Below are positions 7,050-13,705 of a stretch of 13,705 nucleotides of DNA, piece after piece (position 1 is the first letter of the stretch; every line of letters starts with the position of its first letter). A model generated the notes under the pieces. It was not told the DNA's origin, ran no database searches, and worked only from the letters and a program-made list of their open reading frames with translations. The DNA comes from Stenotrophomonas maltophilia (GTDB taxonomy: Bacteria; Pseudomonadota; Gammaproteobacteria; Xanthomonadales; Xanthomonadaceae): assembly GCA_002386405.1 (NCBI GenBank), contig DGIP01000132.1, positions 1 through 13,705 on the forward strand, read 5' to 3'. Both the position numbers and the translations under genes were made by a program.

Positions 7050-10000
7050 ATGCCCGTGGTTTCTAGCTGGATCCTGCTGCTGGTGTCGGTGGCCTATGCC
7101 GCCCTGTTGTTCGGCGTGGCCTGGTGGGGCGACCGCCGGCCGATGTACCCCGACCGCCCGTGGTTGCGCCCGGTGGTCTACAGCCTTGCGCTGGCGGTGT
7201 ACTGCTCGTCCTGGACCTTCTACGGGGCGGTGGGCACGGCGGTGCGCAACGGCATCGGTTACCTGCCCATCTACCTGGGCCCGCTGCTGCTGCTGCTGTT
7301 CGGCTGGCGCATCATCGAGCGGCTGGCGCTGATCGCGCGCAGCCAGAACGTGGTGTCCATCGCCGATTTCATCTCCTCGCGCTTCGGCCGCTCGCGGCGC
7401 TTGGCCGCGCTGGTGGCGGTGATCGCGCTGATCGGCATCGTTCCCTACCTGGCGCTGCAGTACAAAGCCGTGGCGATGAGCCTGCAGGTGCTGACCGGCA
7501 GCGTCGGCCCCACCGGCTATTTCAGCGATCCGGCGCTGTACGTGGCGCTGCTGATGGCGCTGTTCGCCACCCTGTTCGGTACCCGCCAGGTCGACGCCAC
7601 CGAACACCACCACGGCATGATGCTGGCCATCGCGCTGGAATCGATGATCAAGCTGATCGCGATGGTGGCGCTGGGCCTGTTCGCCTACCTGTGGCTGGCC
7701 GACCGCGGCGAAACCGTGGTGCGCAGCGCGCACACGCTGTTCACCGGGCTGCCGCCGGTGGGCTTCATTTCGCAGACCCTGCTCAGCTTCCTGGCCATCG
7801 TGTGCCTGCCGCGCCAGTTCCACGTGGCCGTGGTGGAATGTGGCGACGTGCGCGACGTGCGCCGCGCGCGCTGGATGTTCGGCGGCTACCTGATCATCAT
7901 TTCAGCAATGGTGATTCCCATCGCCACCGCCGGCGTGACCCTGTTCGGCACCGGCGGCAGCATCGCCGACGACAGCATGGTGCTGGCGCTGCCGTTGGCC
8001 GAAGGCCGTAAATTCCTGGCCCTGGTCGCCTACGTGGGCGGCTTCTCGGCCGCCACCGGCATGGTCATCGTGTCCTCCATCGCACTGGCCACCATGGTCA
8101 GCAACGACCTGGTGATGCCGGTGCTGCTGCGCCGCAGTGGCGACCACCAGGAGGCGGCCGACGTCGCCTCGCGGGTGCTGTGGATCCGCCGCATGGCGAT
8201 CCTGCTGCTGGCGCTGGCCGCCTACAGCTACTACCGCGGCAGCAGCAACGACAGCACGCTGGCCTCGTACGGGCTGATGGCGTTCGCCGCGGTGGCGCAG
8301 TTCGCGCCGGGCCTGATCGGCGGCCTGTACTGGCGCGGCGCAAGCCGCAAGGGCGTGGAGGCGGGCATCCTGCTCGGCTTCGGCACCTGGATCTACACGC
8401 TGCTGCTGCCGGCGCTGACCCATGCGGGCTGGATGGATGCGAGCTGGTTGAGCGAAGGCCCGTTCGGCATCTCCTGGCTGCAGCCGCAGCGGCTGTTCGG
8501 CATGACCGGCTGGGACCCGCTTACCCACGGCACGTTCTGGTCGCTGCTGGTCAATGCTGCCGCCATGCTGCTGGTGTCGGTGCGCTGGCGCCCGGGCGTG
8601 GACGAGCGCCTGCGCGCCGCCCCGTTCCTGGACCCGTATGCCGAGCGCCCTTCGGTGGCCGGTGCCTGGCCGGGCCACGTGCATGTGGGCGACCTGCTGG
8701 CGCTGGCCTCGCGCGTGGTCGGCGACCGCCACGCGCGCCGTTCGTTCTTCGAACAGGCACAGTCACTGGGCCGCGAACTGCAGGCCTCCGCGCCTGCCGA
8801 CCGCGCCTGGGTGCAGTTCACCGAACGCCTGCTGGCCGCTTCGATCGGTGCGGCGTCGGCGCGCCTGCTGCTGACCAGCCTGCTGCGCGGCTCGGGCATG
8901 GACCTGGGCGAAGTGGTGGCGGTGCTGGACGAAGCCGGCCAGGAACTGCGTTTCAACCGCGAAATCCTGTCCACCACGCTGGAAAACATCAGCGCCGGGG
9001 TCAGTGTGGTCGACCCGGACATGCGCCTGACCGCCTGGAACCGCCGCTACCAGCAGATGTTCGGCTACCCCGACGGCATGCTGTACGTGGGCCGGCCGGT
9101 GGCCGACCTGATCCGCTACAACGCCGAGCGCGGCGAGCTGGGCGAGGGCGATATCGACGTGCAGATCAACCGCCGCATCGGCTACATGCGCGCCGGTTCG
9201 CCGCACATCTTCGAGCGCACGCGCAGCGATGGCCGGGTGATCGAGATGCGCGGCCAGGCGCTGCCCGGCGGCGGCTATGTCACCAGCTACAACGACATCA
9301 CCGACTACAAGCACGCCGAAACCGCGCTGCTGGAAGCCAACGAAACGCTGGAACAGCGCGTTGCCGAACGTTCGCATGAAGCCGAAGTGGCGCAGCAGTC
9401 CAAGACCCGTTTCCTGGCGGCGATCAGCCATGACGTGCTGCAGCCGCTGAACGCGGCGCGCCTGTTCGCCTCGGCGCTGCGCGACAGCCACCACAACAAC
9501 GACGAGCAGCGCCACCTGGCCGAGCGCGTGGATGCCTCGCTGCGTGCCGCCGAGGAACTGCTGGACGGGCTGCTGGACGTGTCGCGGCTGGATGCCGGCG
9601 GCCTGCACCCGGTGATCGGCGATTTCGACGTGAGCCTGCTGATGCGCGAACTGGCCGCGCAGTACTCGCCGGTGGCGGCCGGGCGCGGCCTGCGCCTGGA
9701 CCTGTTCGCGCGCCCGGCCTGGGTGCGCAGCGACCGCCGGCTGCTGCGCCGGGTGCTGCAGAACTTCCTGGCCAATGCGCTGCGCTACACCCGCCAGGGC
9801 CGCATCGTGCTGGCCGTGCGCCACCGGCGTGACGAGATCGAACTGCAGGTGTGGGATACCGGGCCGGGCATCCCCGAGCACCACATGCAGCAGATCTTCA
9901 ACGAATTCCACCGCTACCAGCAGCCGTTCGACTGGGGCGAGCAGGGGCTGGGGCTGGGCCTGTCGATCTGCCAGCGCATCTCGCGCCTGCTCGACCACCG

Positions 10001-10502
10001 CCTCAACGCGCGCAGCCGGGTCGGCAGCGGCAGCATGTTCTCGATCCTGCTGCCGCGCGCGCAGGTGCCCGACCTGCCGCCCACGGATGCGCAGGCCACC
10101 TTGCCCGAGCACAGCACCCGCACCGATTCGCTGGCTGGCATGCGCGTGCTGTGCGTGGACAACGACCAGGAGATCCTGGACGGCATGCGCGCGCTGCTGG
10201 GCCGCTGGCAGGTACAGGTGATCACCGCCAGCACCGTGGACCAGGCGCTGGAAGAAGTGCAGGCGCAGCCGGACGTGATGCTGGTGGACTACCACCTGCA
10301 TGACCGCCTGGATGGACTGGACACGCTGGTGGCACTGCGCGAGCGCGCCGGGCGCGACATTCCCGGGGCACTGCTCACCGCCGATGGCCGCGACGAGCTC
10401 AAGCGCATGGCGCGCGAGCGGGGTTACCGCCTGCTGACCAAGCCGATCAAGCCGGCGTCGCTGCGCGCGTACCTGGCCGCGCACTCGACCCTCAAAGGTT
10501 GA
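7050..10502 (+). CDS. crbS: CrbS-type hybrid sensor kinase: SLC5 transporter-like domain, STAC, PAS, HisKA, HATPase, receiver
   Basis: A 1150-aa inner-membrane hybrid kinase. Residues 1-510 are a sodium/solute-symporter (SLC5/PutP-like) domain with about a dozen helices; the segment SIADFISSRFGRSRR and repeated hydrophobic helices are typical. A helical STAC linker follows at about 545-635, then a PAS domain at about 636-760 (ISAGVSVVDPDMRLTAWN), a coiled coil, and a HisKA domain with phospho-acceptor His794 in ISHDVLQPLNAARLF. The HATPase has N box Asn909, DTGPGIP with Asp936, and GLGLGLSI. The C-terminal receiver (about 1031-1150) has phospho-acceptor Asp1080 in LVDYHLHD and a TKPIKP lysine. 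This architecture is that of CrbS, which with CrbR turns on acs in the acetate switch of Vibrio and Pseudomonas. CbrA shares the N-terminal half, but this gene sits near acs and a CrbR-like regulator, and the DVLQPL kinase plus C-terminal receiver fit CrbS better. The Shine-Dalgarno is weak (GCGGAA). Confidence 0.85.
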   Translation: MPVVSSWILLLVSVAYAALLFGVAWWGDRRPMYPDRPWLRPVVYSLALAVYCSSWTFYGAVGTAVRNGIGYLPIYLGPLLLLLFGWRIIERLALIARSQNVVSIADFISSRFGRSRRLAALVAVIALIGIVPYLALQYKAVAMSLQVLTGSVGPTGYFSDPALYVALLMALFATLFGTRQVDATEHHHGMMLAIALESMIKLIAMVALGLFAYLWLADRGETVVRSAHTLFTGLPPVGFISQTLLSFLAIVCLPRQFHVAVVECGDVRDVRRARWMFGGYLIIISAMVIPIATAGVTLFGTGGSIADDSMVLALPLAEGRKFLALVAYVGGFSAATGMVIVSSIALATMVSNDLVMPVLLRRSGDHQEAADVASRVLWIRRMAILLLALAAYSYYRGSSNDSTLASYGLMAFAAVAQFAPGLIGGLYWRGASRKGVEAGILLGFGTWIYTLLLPALTHAGWMDASWLSEGPFGISWLQPQRLFGMTGWDPLTHGTFWSLLVNAAAMLLVSVRWRPGVDERLRAAPFLDPYAERPSVAGAWPGHVHVGDLLALASRVVGDRHARRSFFEQAQSLGRELQASAPADRAWVQFTERLLAASIGAASARLLLTSLLRGSGMDLGEVVAVLDEAGQELRFNREILSTTLENISAGVSVVDPDMRLTAWNRRYQQMFGYPDGMLYVGRPVADLIRYNAERGELGEGDIDVQINRRIGYMRAGSPHIFERTRSDGRVIEMRGQALPGGGYVTSYNDITDYKHAETALLEANETLEQRVAERSHEAEVAQQSKTRFLAAISHDVLQPLNAARLFASALRDSHHNNDEQRHLAERVDASLRAAEELLDGLLDVSRLDAGGLHPVIGDFDVSLLMRELAAQYSPVAAGRGLRLDLFARPAWVRSDRRLLRRVLQNFLANALRYTRQGRIVLAVRHRRDEIELQVWDTGPGIPEHHMQQIFNEFHRYQQPFDWGEQGLGLGLSICQRISRLLDHRLNARSRVGSGSMFSILLPRAQVPDLPPTDAQATLPEHSTRTDSLAGMRVLCVDNDQEILDGMRALLGRWQVQVITASTVDQALEEVQAQPDVMLVDYHLHDRLDGLDTLVALRERAGRDIPGALLTADGRDELKRMARERGYRLLTKPIKPASLRAYLAAHSTLKG

Positions 10503-10506
10503 AGGC

Positions 10507-10540
10507 GACAGGCGCGCGACCACCGCGCGGTCGTGCTGTC
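10507..10540 (+). terminator. Bulged hairpin after crbS (terminator-like, no U-tract)
   Basis: GACA, a 3-nt bulge and GCGCGACC pair with GGTCGTGC and TGTC (one G-U) around a 7-nt loop. It begins 5 bp after the crbS stop and ends before the Shine-Dalgarno of the next gene. No T-run follows, so termination is uncertain; it could equally stabilise the crbS 3' end. Confidence 0.4.
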
Positions 10541-10577
10541 TATGCTGCGCAGCCGACCAACCCGCTGCGGAGTTCCC

Positions 10578-11693
10578 GTGCCCGTTCCCTCGTTGCGTTC
10601 CCTCCTTGCCACCCCGCTGCAGTCGGCCTGGGCGATTCCGCTGGCGGGCAGCGTGGGCGCCGGGGTCGGCGGCGCGATGTCACTGGCGTTCCGCGGCTGC
10701 GCGAACGTCGTTCCGGACGCGCTGATCGGCGGCTGGCTGGGCATCGGCTGGGCCAATGCACAGCGCTACCTGGACCCGGGCAGGGTCACGGCACGGTTGC
10801 AGCCGCATGAGCGTGCGCTGGTGGACTACCCGGCCGTGCGCCAGCGGCTGCGCGACGTCGGCACCAGCGTGGAGGACCTGGACGCGCTGAAATCACTGGC
10901 CGACCAGCTGGAAAGCGAGTTCGGCCGGATGATCACCCAGTTCAACGACTACTGCCGCAGTCGCGAGGTGCCGCCGAACCCGCTGATGGCCGGCGTCATC
11001 CGTCATTTCTACCTGACCCACTGCGGCTTGCGCGGGGTGATGCTGCTGAGCCGGCGCAGCGCCACCGCCTGCTATCTGGTGGCGGCGCGCGCGGAGCAGG
11101 CCAGCGCGATTGCCGACGCGCTGAACCAGCCGGGCGCACCTGCTGGCACCGTGCTGCGTCGGCTGCACTGTCCGTATCTGCGCGTTGACCTGGCCAACAC
11201 CGCACTGCGCGATGCCTGCGCGTTCACCACCGACGAGTGCGATGGCGAAATGCGGGTGCATTCGGTGCAGACCTTGCCCGGAGAAACCCTGGAGACGCTG
11301 GAGCCGGGCACGCTGGTCAGCGTGGTCAACCGTCGGCACACCCGTCGCCGCGCAACCGCTCACGGCGACGCGGTGTCGATGCCGGATCTGGTCGCATCGG
11401 CCAGTCCGGCCAAGGAAAAAGTGTTCCGGAGCGCGCTACTGCGGGAGAAGCTTGCCGATCTCACGGCGGACAGTCGCACCTGGCGCGAGCTGAACCGGAT
11501 CGAGGAGGACCTCGCCGCCAACCGTCCGTGTGGCCACCCGGTCCGTTTCCACGGCGTACTGTTCTACGCCAACGACATCCACTGGGAGGGCCGGCAGAGT
11601 CCCGGCCGCAATGCCTGGCGCCTGCTGCACCGGAACACCCCCGACGGCCACGAACTGGTCGACATCGTCGACTACCACCGTCCACGCACTTGA
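10578..11693 (+). CDS. Uncharacterised protein with glycine-rich hydrophobic N-terminus
   Basis: I do not recognise this family. The GTG at 10578 is chosen because GCGGAG lies 5 nt upstream; an in-frame ATG at 10533 lacks one and would fall inside the hairpin region. The 371-aa product has two Gly/Ala-rich hydrophobic stretches at about residues 15-35 and 45-60, long enough for a membrane hairpin or amphipathic anchor. A mainly soluble, charged remainder follows. Visible pieces include a helical region with LADQLESEFGRMITQFNDY around 105-125, several cysteines, a run of Arg/His around residues 250-260, and a C-terminal part with FHGVLFYANDIHWEG and a closing VDIVDYHRP. No catalytic motif or nucleotide-binding loop is evident. 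Codon use matches its neighbours, so it is likely native. It follows crbS on the same strand by 75 bp and may be cotranscribed unless the hairpin between them terminates. Confidence 0.7.
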   Translation: MPVPSLRSLLATPLQSAWAIPLAGSVGAGVGGAMSLAFRGCANVVPDALIGGWLGIGWANAQRYLDPGRVTARLQPHERALVDYPAVRQRLRDVGTSVEDLDALKSLADQLESEFGRMITQFNDYCRSREVPPNPLMAGVIRHFYLTHCGLRGVMLLSRRSATACYLVAARAEQASAIADALNQPGAPAGTVLRRLHCPYLRVDLANTALRDACAFTTDECDGEMRVHSVQTLPGETLETLEPGTLVSVVNRRHTRRRATAHGDAVSMPDLVASASPAKEKVFRSALLREKLADLTADSRTWRELNRIEEDLAANRPCGHPVRFHGVLFYANDIHWEGRQSPGRNAWRLLHRNTPDGHELVDIVDYHRPRT

Positions 11694-11696
11694 TGC

Positions 11697-11721
11697 GTAG
11701 TGCCGGGCCCTGCCCGGCAAC
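11697..11721 (+). repeat. SMAG-type (GTAG-headed) REP palindrome, copy 1
   Basis: GTAG is followed by a perfect 8-bp stem TGCCGGGC/GCCCGGCA with a CCT loop, the layout of Stenotrophomonas GTAG-headed short palindromic repeats. It fills the 31-bp gap between the convergent stops of the uncharacterised gene and mntP, so it may also act on the 3' ends of both messages. Confidence 0.75.
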
Positions 11722-11724
11722 CCG

Positions 11725-12303
11725 TCAGCCGACCGCGCCGCTCAGGTGTTCGTACAGGATCGCGCTGCCCACGATGATCAGGATCGCGCCACCGGCGATC
11801 TCCGCGCGCTTGCCGATGAGGTTGCCCAGCACCCGGCCCAGCATGATGCCGGTGGTGACCATCACCAGCGTGCACAGGCCGATCACCGCTGCCATCACGC
11901 CGATATGCACGTCCAGGAAGGCCAGGCCCACGCCCACCGCCATCGCATCGATGCTGGTGGCAAACCCGGTCACCGCCAGGTGCCAGAAACCGTGGTGCTT
12001 GTCGGGGTCTTCGTCGGCGTCGTCCTTGTCCGGCTTCACCCCGTTGATGATCATGTGCACGCCCAGCGCACCCAGCAGCACGAAGGCGATCCAGTGGTCG
12101 AAGGCTTCCACGTAGGAGGAGGCGGCACGGCCGAGCAGCCAGCCGATCACCGGGGTGATCGCTTCGATCACGCCGAAGATCAAACCGGCCCGCAGCGCAT
12201 CGGCAAAACGCGGTTTGCGCATGGCCGCGCCCTTGCCGACCGCCGCAGCAAAGGCATCGGTGGACATGGCAAAGCCGATCAACAGGATGGAAATGGGGGA
12301 CAT
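11725..12303 (-). CDS. mntP: Manganese efflux pump MntP
   Basis: A 192-aa inner-membrane exporter of Mn2+ (MntP/DUF204 family), close to the ~188 aa usual length. Six hydrophobic helices are visible. The two family repeats each carry the conserved acidic signature: [13 protein letters not shown] near 13-25 and [15 protein letters not shown] in the second half, plus the [16 protein letters not shown] segment after the first helix. An acidic, Asp-rich loop ([16 protein letters not shown]) lies between the halves. The ATG at 12303 aligns with the start of known MntP; it has no good Shine-Dalgarno, in keeping with translation controlled by the upstream structured leader. The frame stays open for 66 codons further upstream, but that DNA is the riboswitch. 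Expression should rise with excess manganese. Confidence 0.95.
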   Translation of the reverse strand: MSPISILLIGFAMSTDAFAAAVGKGAAMRKPRFADALRAGLIFGVIEAITPVIGWLLGRAASSYVEAFDHWIAFVLLGALGVHMIINGVKPDKDDADEDPDKHHGFWHLAVTGFATSIDAMAVGVGLAFLDVHIGVMAAVIGLCTLVMVTTGIMLGRVLGNLIGKRAEIAGGAILIIVGSAILYEHLSGAVG

Positions 12304-12374
12304 CAGGACGTGCTTGCAGGCTGGGCGATGACGGGCAACGGTCCACGCTCGCGCCCAACCTGTCGTTGCGCACG

Positions 12375-12490
12375 CGGACCGCTGGTCTCGCCAACCATCA
12401 CTGGCTGCCCGCACCACGGCGCACTGGCCGAGTATGTTGATACGGGCGTTTCCCTTCAGCAGGAAACAGGCTACTCCCCAAGGGGACGCG
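12375..12490 (-). promoter_or_regulatory. yybP-ykoY manganese riboswitch in the mntP leader
   Basis: On the minus strand, in order, are the three conserved blocks of this riboswitch class: GGGGAGTAGC (12470-12479), TATCAACATACTCGGCC (12426-12442) and GGTTGGCGAGACCA (12383-12396). Between the first two, GTTTCC/GGAAAC forms a side hairpin. Two arms meeting at the GGGGAGUAGC and CAACAUACUCGG loops bind Mn2+ in this class. It lies about 70 nt before the mntP start, as in E. coli mntP. The boundaries given are approximate. Manganese binding is expected to permit mntP expression. Confidence 0.93.
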
Positions 12491-12553
12491 AAGCTTAGCA
12501 CCGCGAACGCGGTTTACCGCCCAAACACGCGAATTGCGCAGGGAATGCTGGGA

Positions 12554-12573
12554 TGTATAGCGCAGGCTATAAC
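12554..12573. promoter_or_regulatory. Palindrome resembling an MntR box, upstream of the mntP leader
   Basis: The core is TATAGC-GCAG-GCTATA (12556-12571). The enterobacterial MntR site as I recall it has core CATAGC-AAAG-GCTATG, so spacing and inner half-sites match and 12 of 16 core positions agree. It lies about 65 bp upstream of the riboswitch, in the right place to control the mntP promoter. No mntR gene is in the window, and the promoter itself could not be assigned. Confidence 0.5.
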
Positions 12574-12596
12574 GCCATGGGCGTTATGGCCTGCGC
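12560..12596. other. 37-nt near-perfect palindrome between mntP leader and crbR
   Basis: GCGCAGGC T ATAACGCC, a 3-nt loop ATG, and GGCGTTAT G GCCTGCGC form a 17-bp stem with a single T/G mismatch (a wobble on the + strand). It overlaps the MntR-like palindrome by 14 bp, so the two foldings exclude each other. Position suggests a 3'-end structure for the acs-crbR message, an operator, or both. No T-run follows on the minus strand. Confidence 0.6.
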
Positions 12597-12598
12597 GG

Positions 12599-12623
12599 GT
12601 AGTGCCGGGCCCTGCCAGGCAAC
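12599..12623 (+). repeat. SMAG-type (GTAG-headed) REP palindrome, copy 2
   Basis: Same layout and orientation as the copy at 11697-11721 and identical at 24 of 25 positions; the right arm is GCCAGGCA, giving one stem mismatch. It lies 9 bp from the crbR stop codon and 2 bp from the 37-nt palindrome. Confidence 0.72.
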
Positions 12624-12632
12624 CACGCTGAA

Positions 12633-13298
12633 TCAATCTTCTTCCGGCGGCAACACCAACGGCTCGTCATCCAGCGTCAGCTTGCCGGCCATCAACACCG
12701 CCTGGGTGCGGTTGGTCACGCCCAGCTTGCGCAGGATCGCGGTCACATGCGCCTTGATGGTCGCCTCGGACACATTGAGGTCATACGCAATCTGCTTGTT
12801 GAGCCGCCCGGCGCCCAGCATCTGCAGCACCCGGAACTGCTGTGGGGTGAGTTCGCGAAGGCGTTGGCCGACTTCGCGTTCCTCGCGCCCGGTCGGCGGC
12901 ACGTTGTGTGCCTCCGGCGGGGCCCAAGTTTCGCCATCCAGGATCGTGCCCAACGCGTGGCCGATGGTGTCCGAGTCGGCCGACTTGGGAATGAACCCGA
13001 ACGCGCCGTGGTCCAGTGCCCGCCGCATCACGGTGGGCTCTTCGCGCGCGGACACCACCACCACTGGCAGCTGCGGGTGCAGCGCCCGCATGTGCACCAG
13101 CGCGTTGAAGCCCTGCGCACCGGGCATGTTGAGGTCCATCAGGACCAGGTCGGCATCGGCATGCTGGTCGGCCAGCTGGTACAGCGCTTCCACGCTGTCG
13201 GCCTCGTACAGCTGCACGCCCGGCATCACCCGCTGCACCGCGCCGCGCAGCGCTTCGCGGAACAGGGGGTGGTCATCGGCAATCAGCAGGGTAGGCAT
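12633..13298 (-). CDS. crbR: CrbR-type LuxR/NarL-family response regulator
   Basis: A 221-aa two-domain regulator. The receiver (1-~120) shows acidic Asp8/Asp9, phospho-acceptor Asp55 in LVLMDLNMPG, Ser83 and Lys105 (FIPKS). A linker leads to a LuxR-type helix-turn-helix at about 148-205: LTPQQFRVLQMLGAG, then LNKQIAYDLNVSEATIKAHV and ILRKLGVTNRTQAV. It ends with an acidic tail. The ATG at 13298 is used; an in-frame TTG directly after the acs stop would add six residues before the first strand and is unlikely. It lies 18 bp after acs on the same strand, so the two are probably cotranscribed. CrbR relatives, phosphorylated by CrbS, bind upstream of acs and activate it, which would make this a positive loop. 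The Shine-Dalgarno is poor, suggesting coupling to acs translation. Confidence 0.87.
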   Translation of the reverse strand: MPTLLIADDHPLFREALRGAVQRVMPGVQLYEADSVEALYQLADQHADADLVLMDLNMPGAQGFNALVHMRALHPQLPVVVVSAREEPTVMRRALDHGAFGFIPKSADSDTIGHALGTILDGETWAPPEAHNVPPTGREEREVGQRLRELTPQQFRVLQMLGAGRLNKQIAYDLNVSEATIKAHVTAILRKLGVTNRTQAVLMAGKLTLDDEPLVLPPEED

Positions 13299-13316
13299 GG
13301 GGGAGGTGGGGACCAA

Positions 13317-13705
<389 letters not shown>

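Noticed and set aside
5142..7823. 893-codon open frame on the minus strand opposite the fusion gene and crbS
   Set aside because: The product is dominated by Gln, His, Arg and Ala with no domain; it is the antisense of GC-rich real genes that show full protein motifs on the + strand.
7050..10502. CbrA (partner of CbrB, carbon/nitrogen balance) instead of CrbS
   Set aside because: The partner nearby is a LuxR-type regulator next to acs, not an NtrC-type CbrB, and a C-terminal receiver is present.
8763..10523. 586-codon minus-strand frame opposite the crbS 3' half
   Set aside because: Same low-complexity antisense pattern; the + strand encodes PAS, kinase and receiver motifs here.
12304..12501. 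N-terminal extension of mntP by 66 codons
   Set aside because: This DNA is the yybP-ykoY riboswitch, and known MntP proteins begin at the ATG at 12303.
13299..13316. TTG start for crbR directly after the acs stop
   Set aside because: The ATG at 13298 starts just before the first receiver strand as in relatives; the TTG adds an unneeded Pro/Ser tail and has no clear Shine-Dalgarno.

Overview
The window looks like chromosomal DNA from a high-GC gammaproteobacterium of the Xanthomonadaceae, most likely Stenotrophomonas. Three things point there. The first gene closely matches, as I recall it, the Xanthomonas alpha-amino acid ester hydrolase. Codon use is strongly G/C-ended throughout. Two short GTAG-headed palindromes have the form of the SMAG/REP elements that are abundant in Stenotrophomonas.

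Left part (1-5106) is ordinary metabolic DNA. It holds a secreted alpha-amino acid ester hydrolase (+), an Old Yellow Enzyme alkene reductase (-) convergent with it, a divergent SDR dehydrogenase (+), a short MgtC/SapB membrane protein (+) and a VOC/glyoxalase-fold protein (+) whose start overlaps the MgtC stop.

Middle (5181-10502) holds the most unusual object. One uninterrupted frame begins as a near-canonical FMN L-lactate dehydrogenase (LldD) and keeps catalytic His275. Right after that active-site motif, at about residue 280, it switches to two transmembrane helices, a coiled coil and a complete histidine-kinase core. The last ~115 residues of LldD, including the FMN-phosphate loops, are missing. 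It is followed after 45 bp by a 1150-aa SLC5-STAC-PAS-HisKA-HATPase-REC hybrid kinase of the CrbS type.

Right part (10578-13705) holds an unrecognised 371-aa protein (+), then on the minus strand mntP (Mn2+ exporter), crbR (LuxR-type response regulator) and the 3' end of acs (acetyl-CoA synthetase). CrbS/CrbR are known to activate acs in the acetate switch, so kinase, regulator and target lie within 7 kb. They are split onto opposite strands, with mntP and the unknown gene between. mntP has a clear yybP-ykoY manganese riboswitch leader and, upstream of it, a palindrome resembling the MntR box. Two near-identical SMAG repeats bracket mntP plus its leader.

The fusion gene is either a real new lactate-dehydrogenase/kinase chimera, the scar of a genomic rearrangement joining an lldD locus to the acs/crb locus, or an assembly join. 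The sequence alone cannot decide between these.
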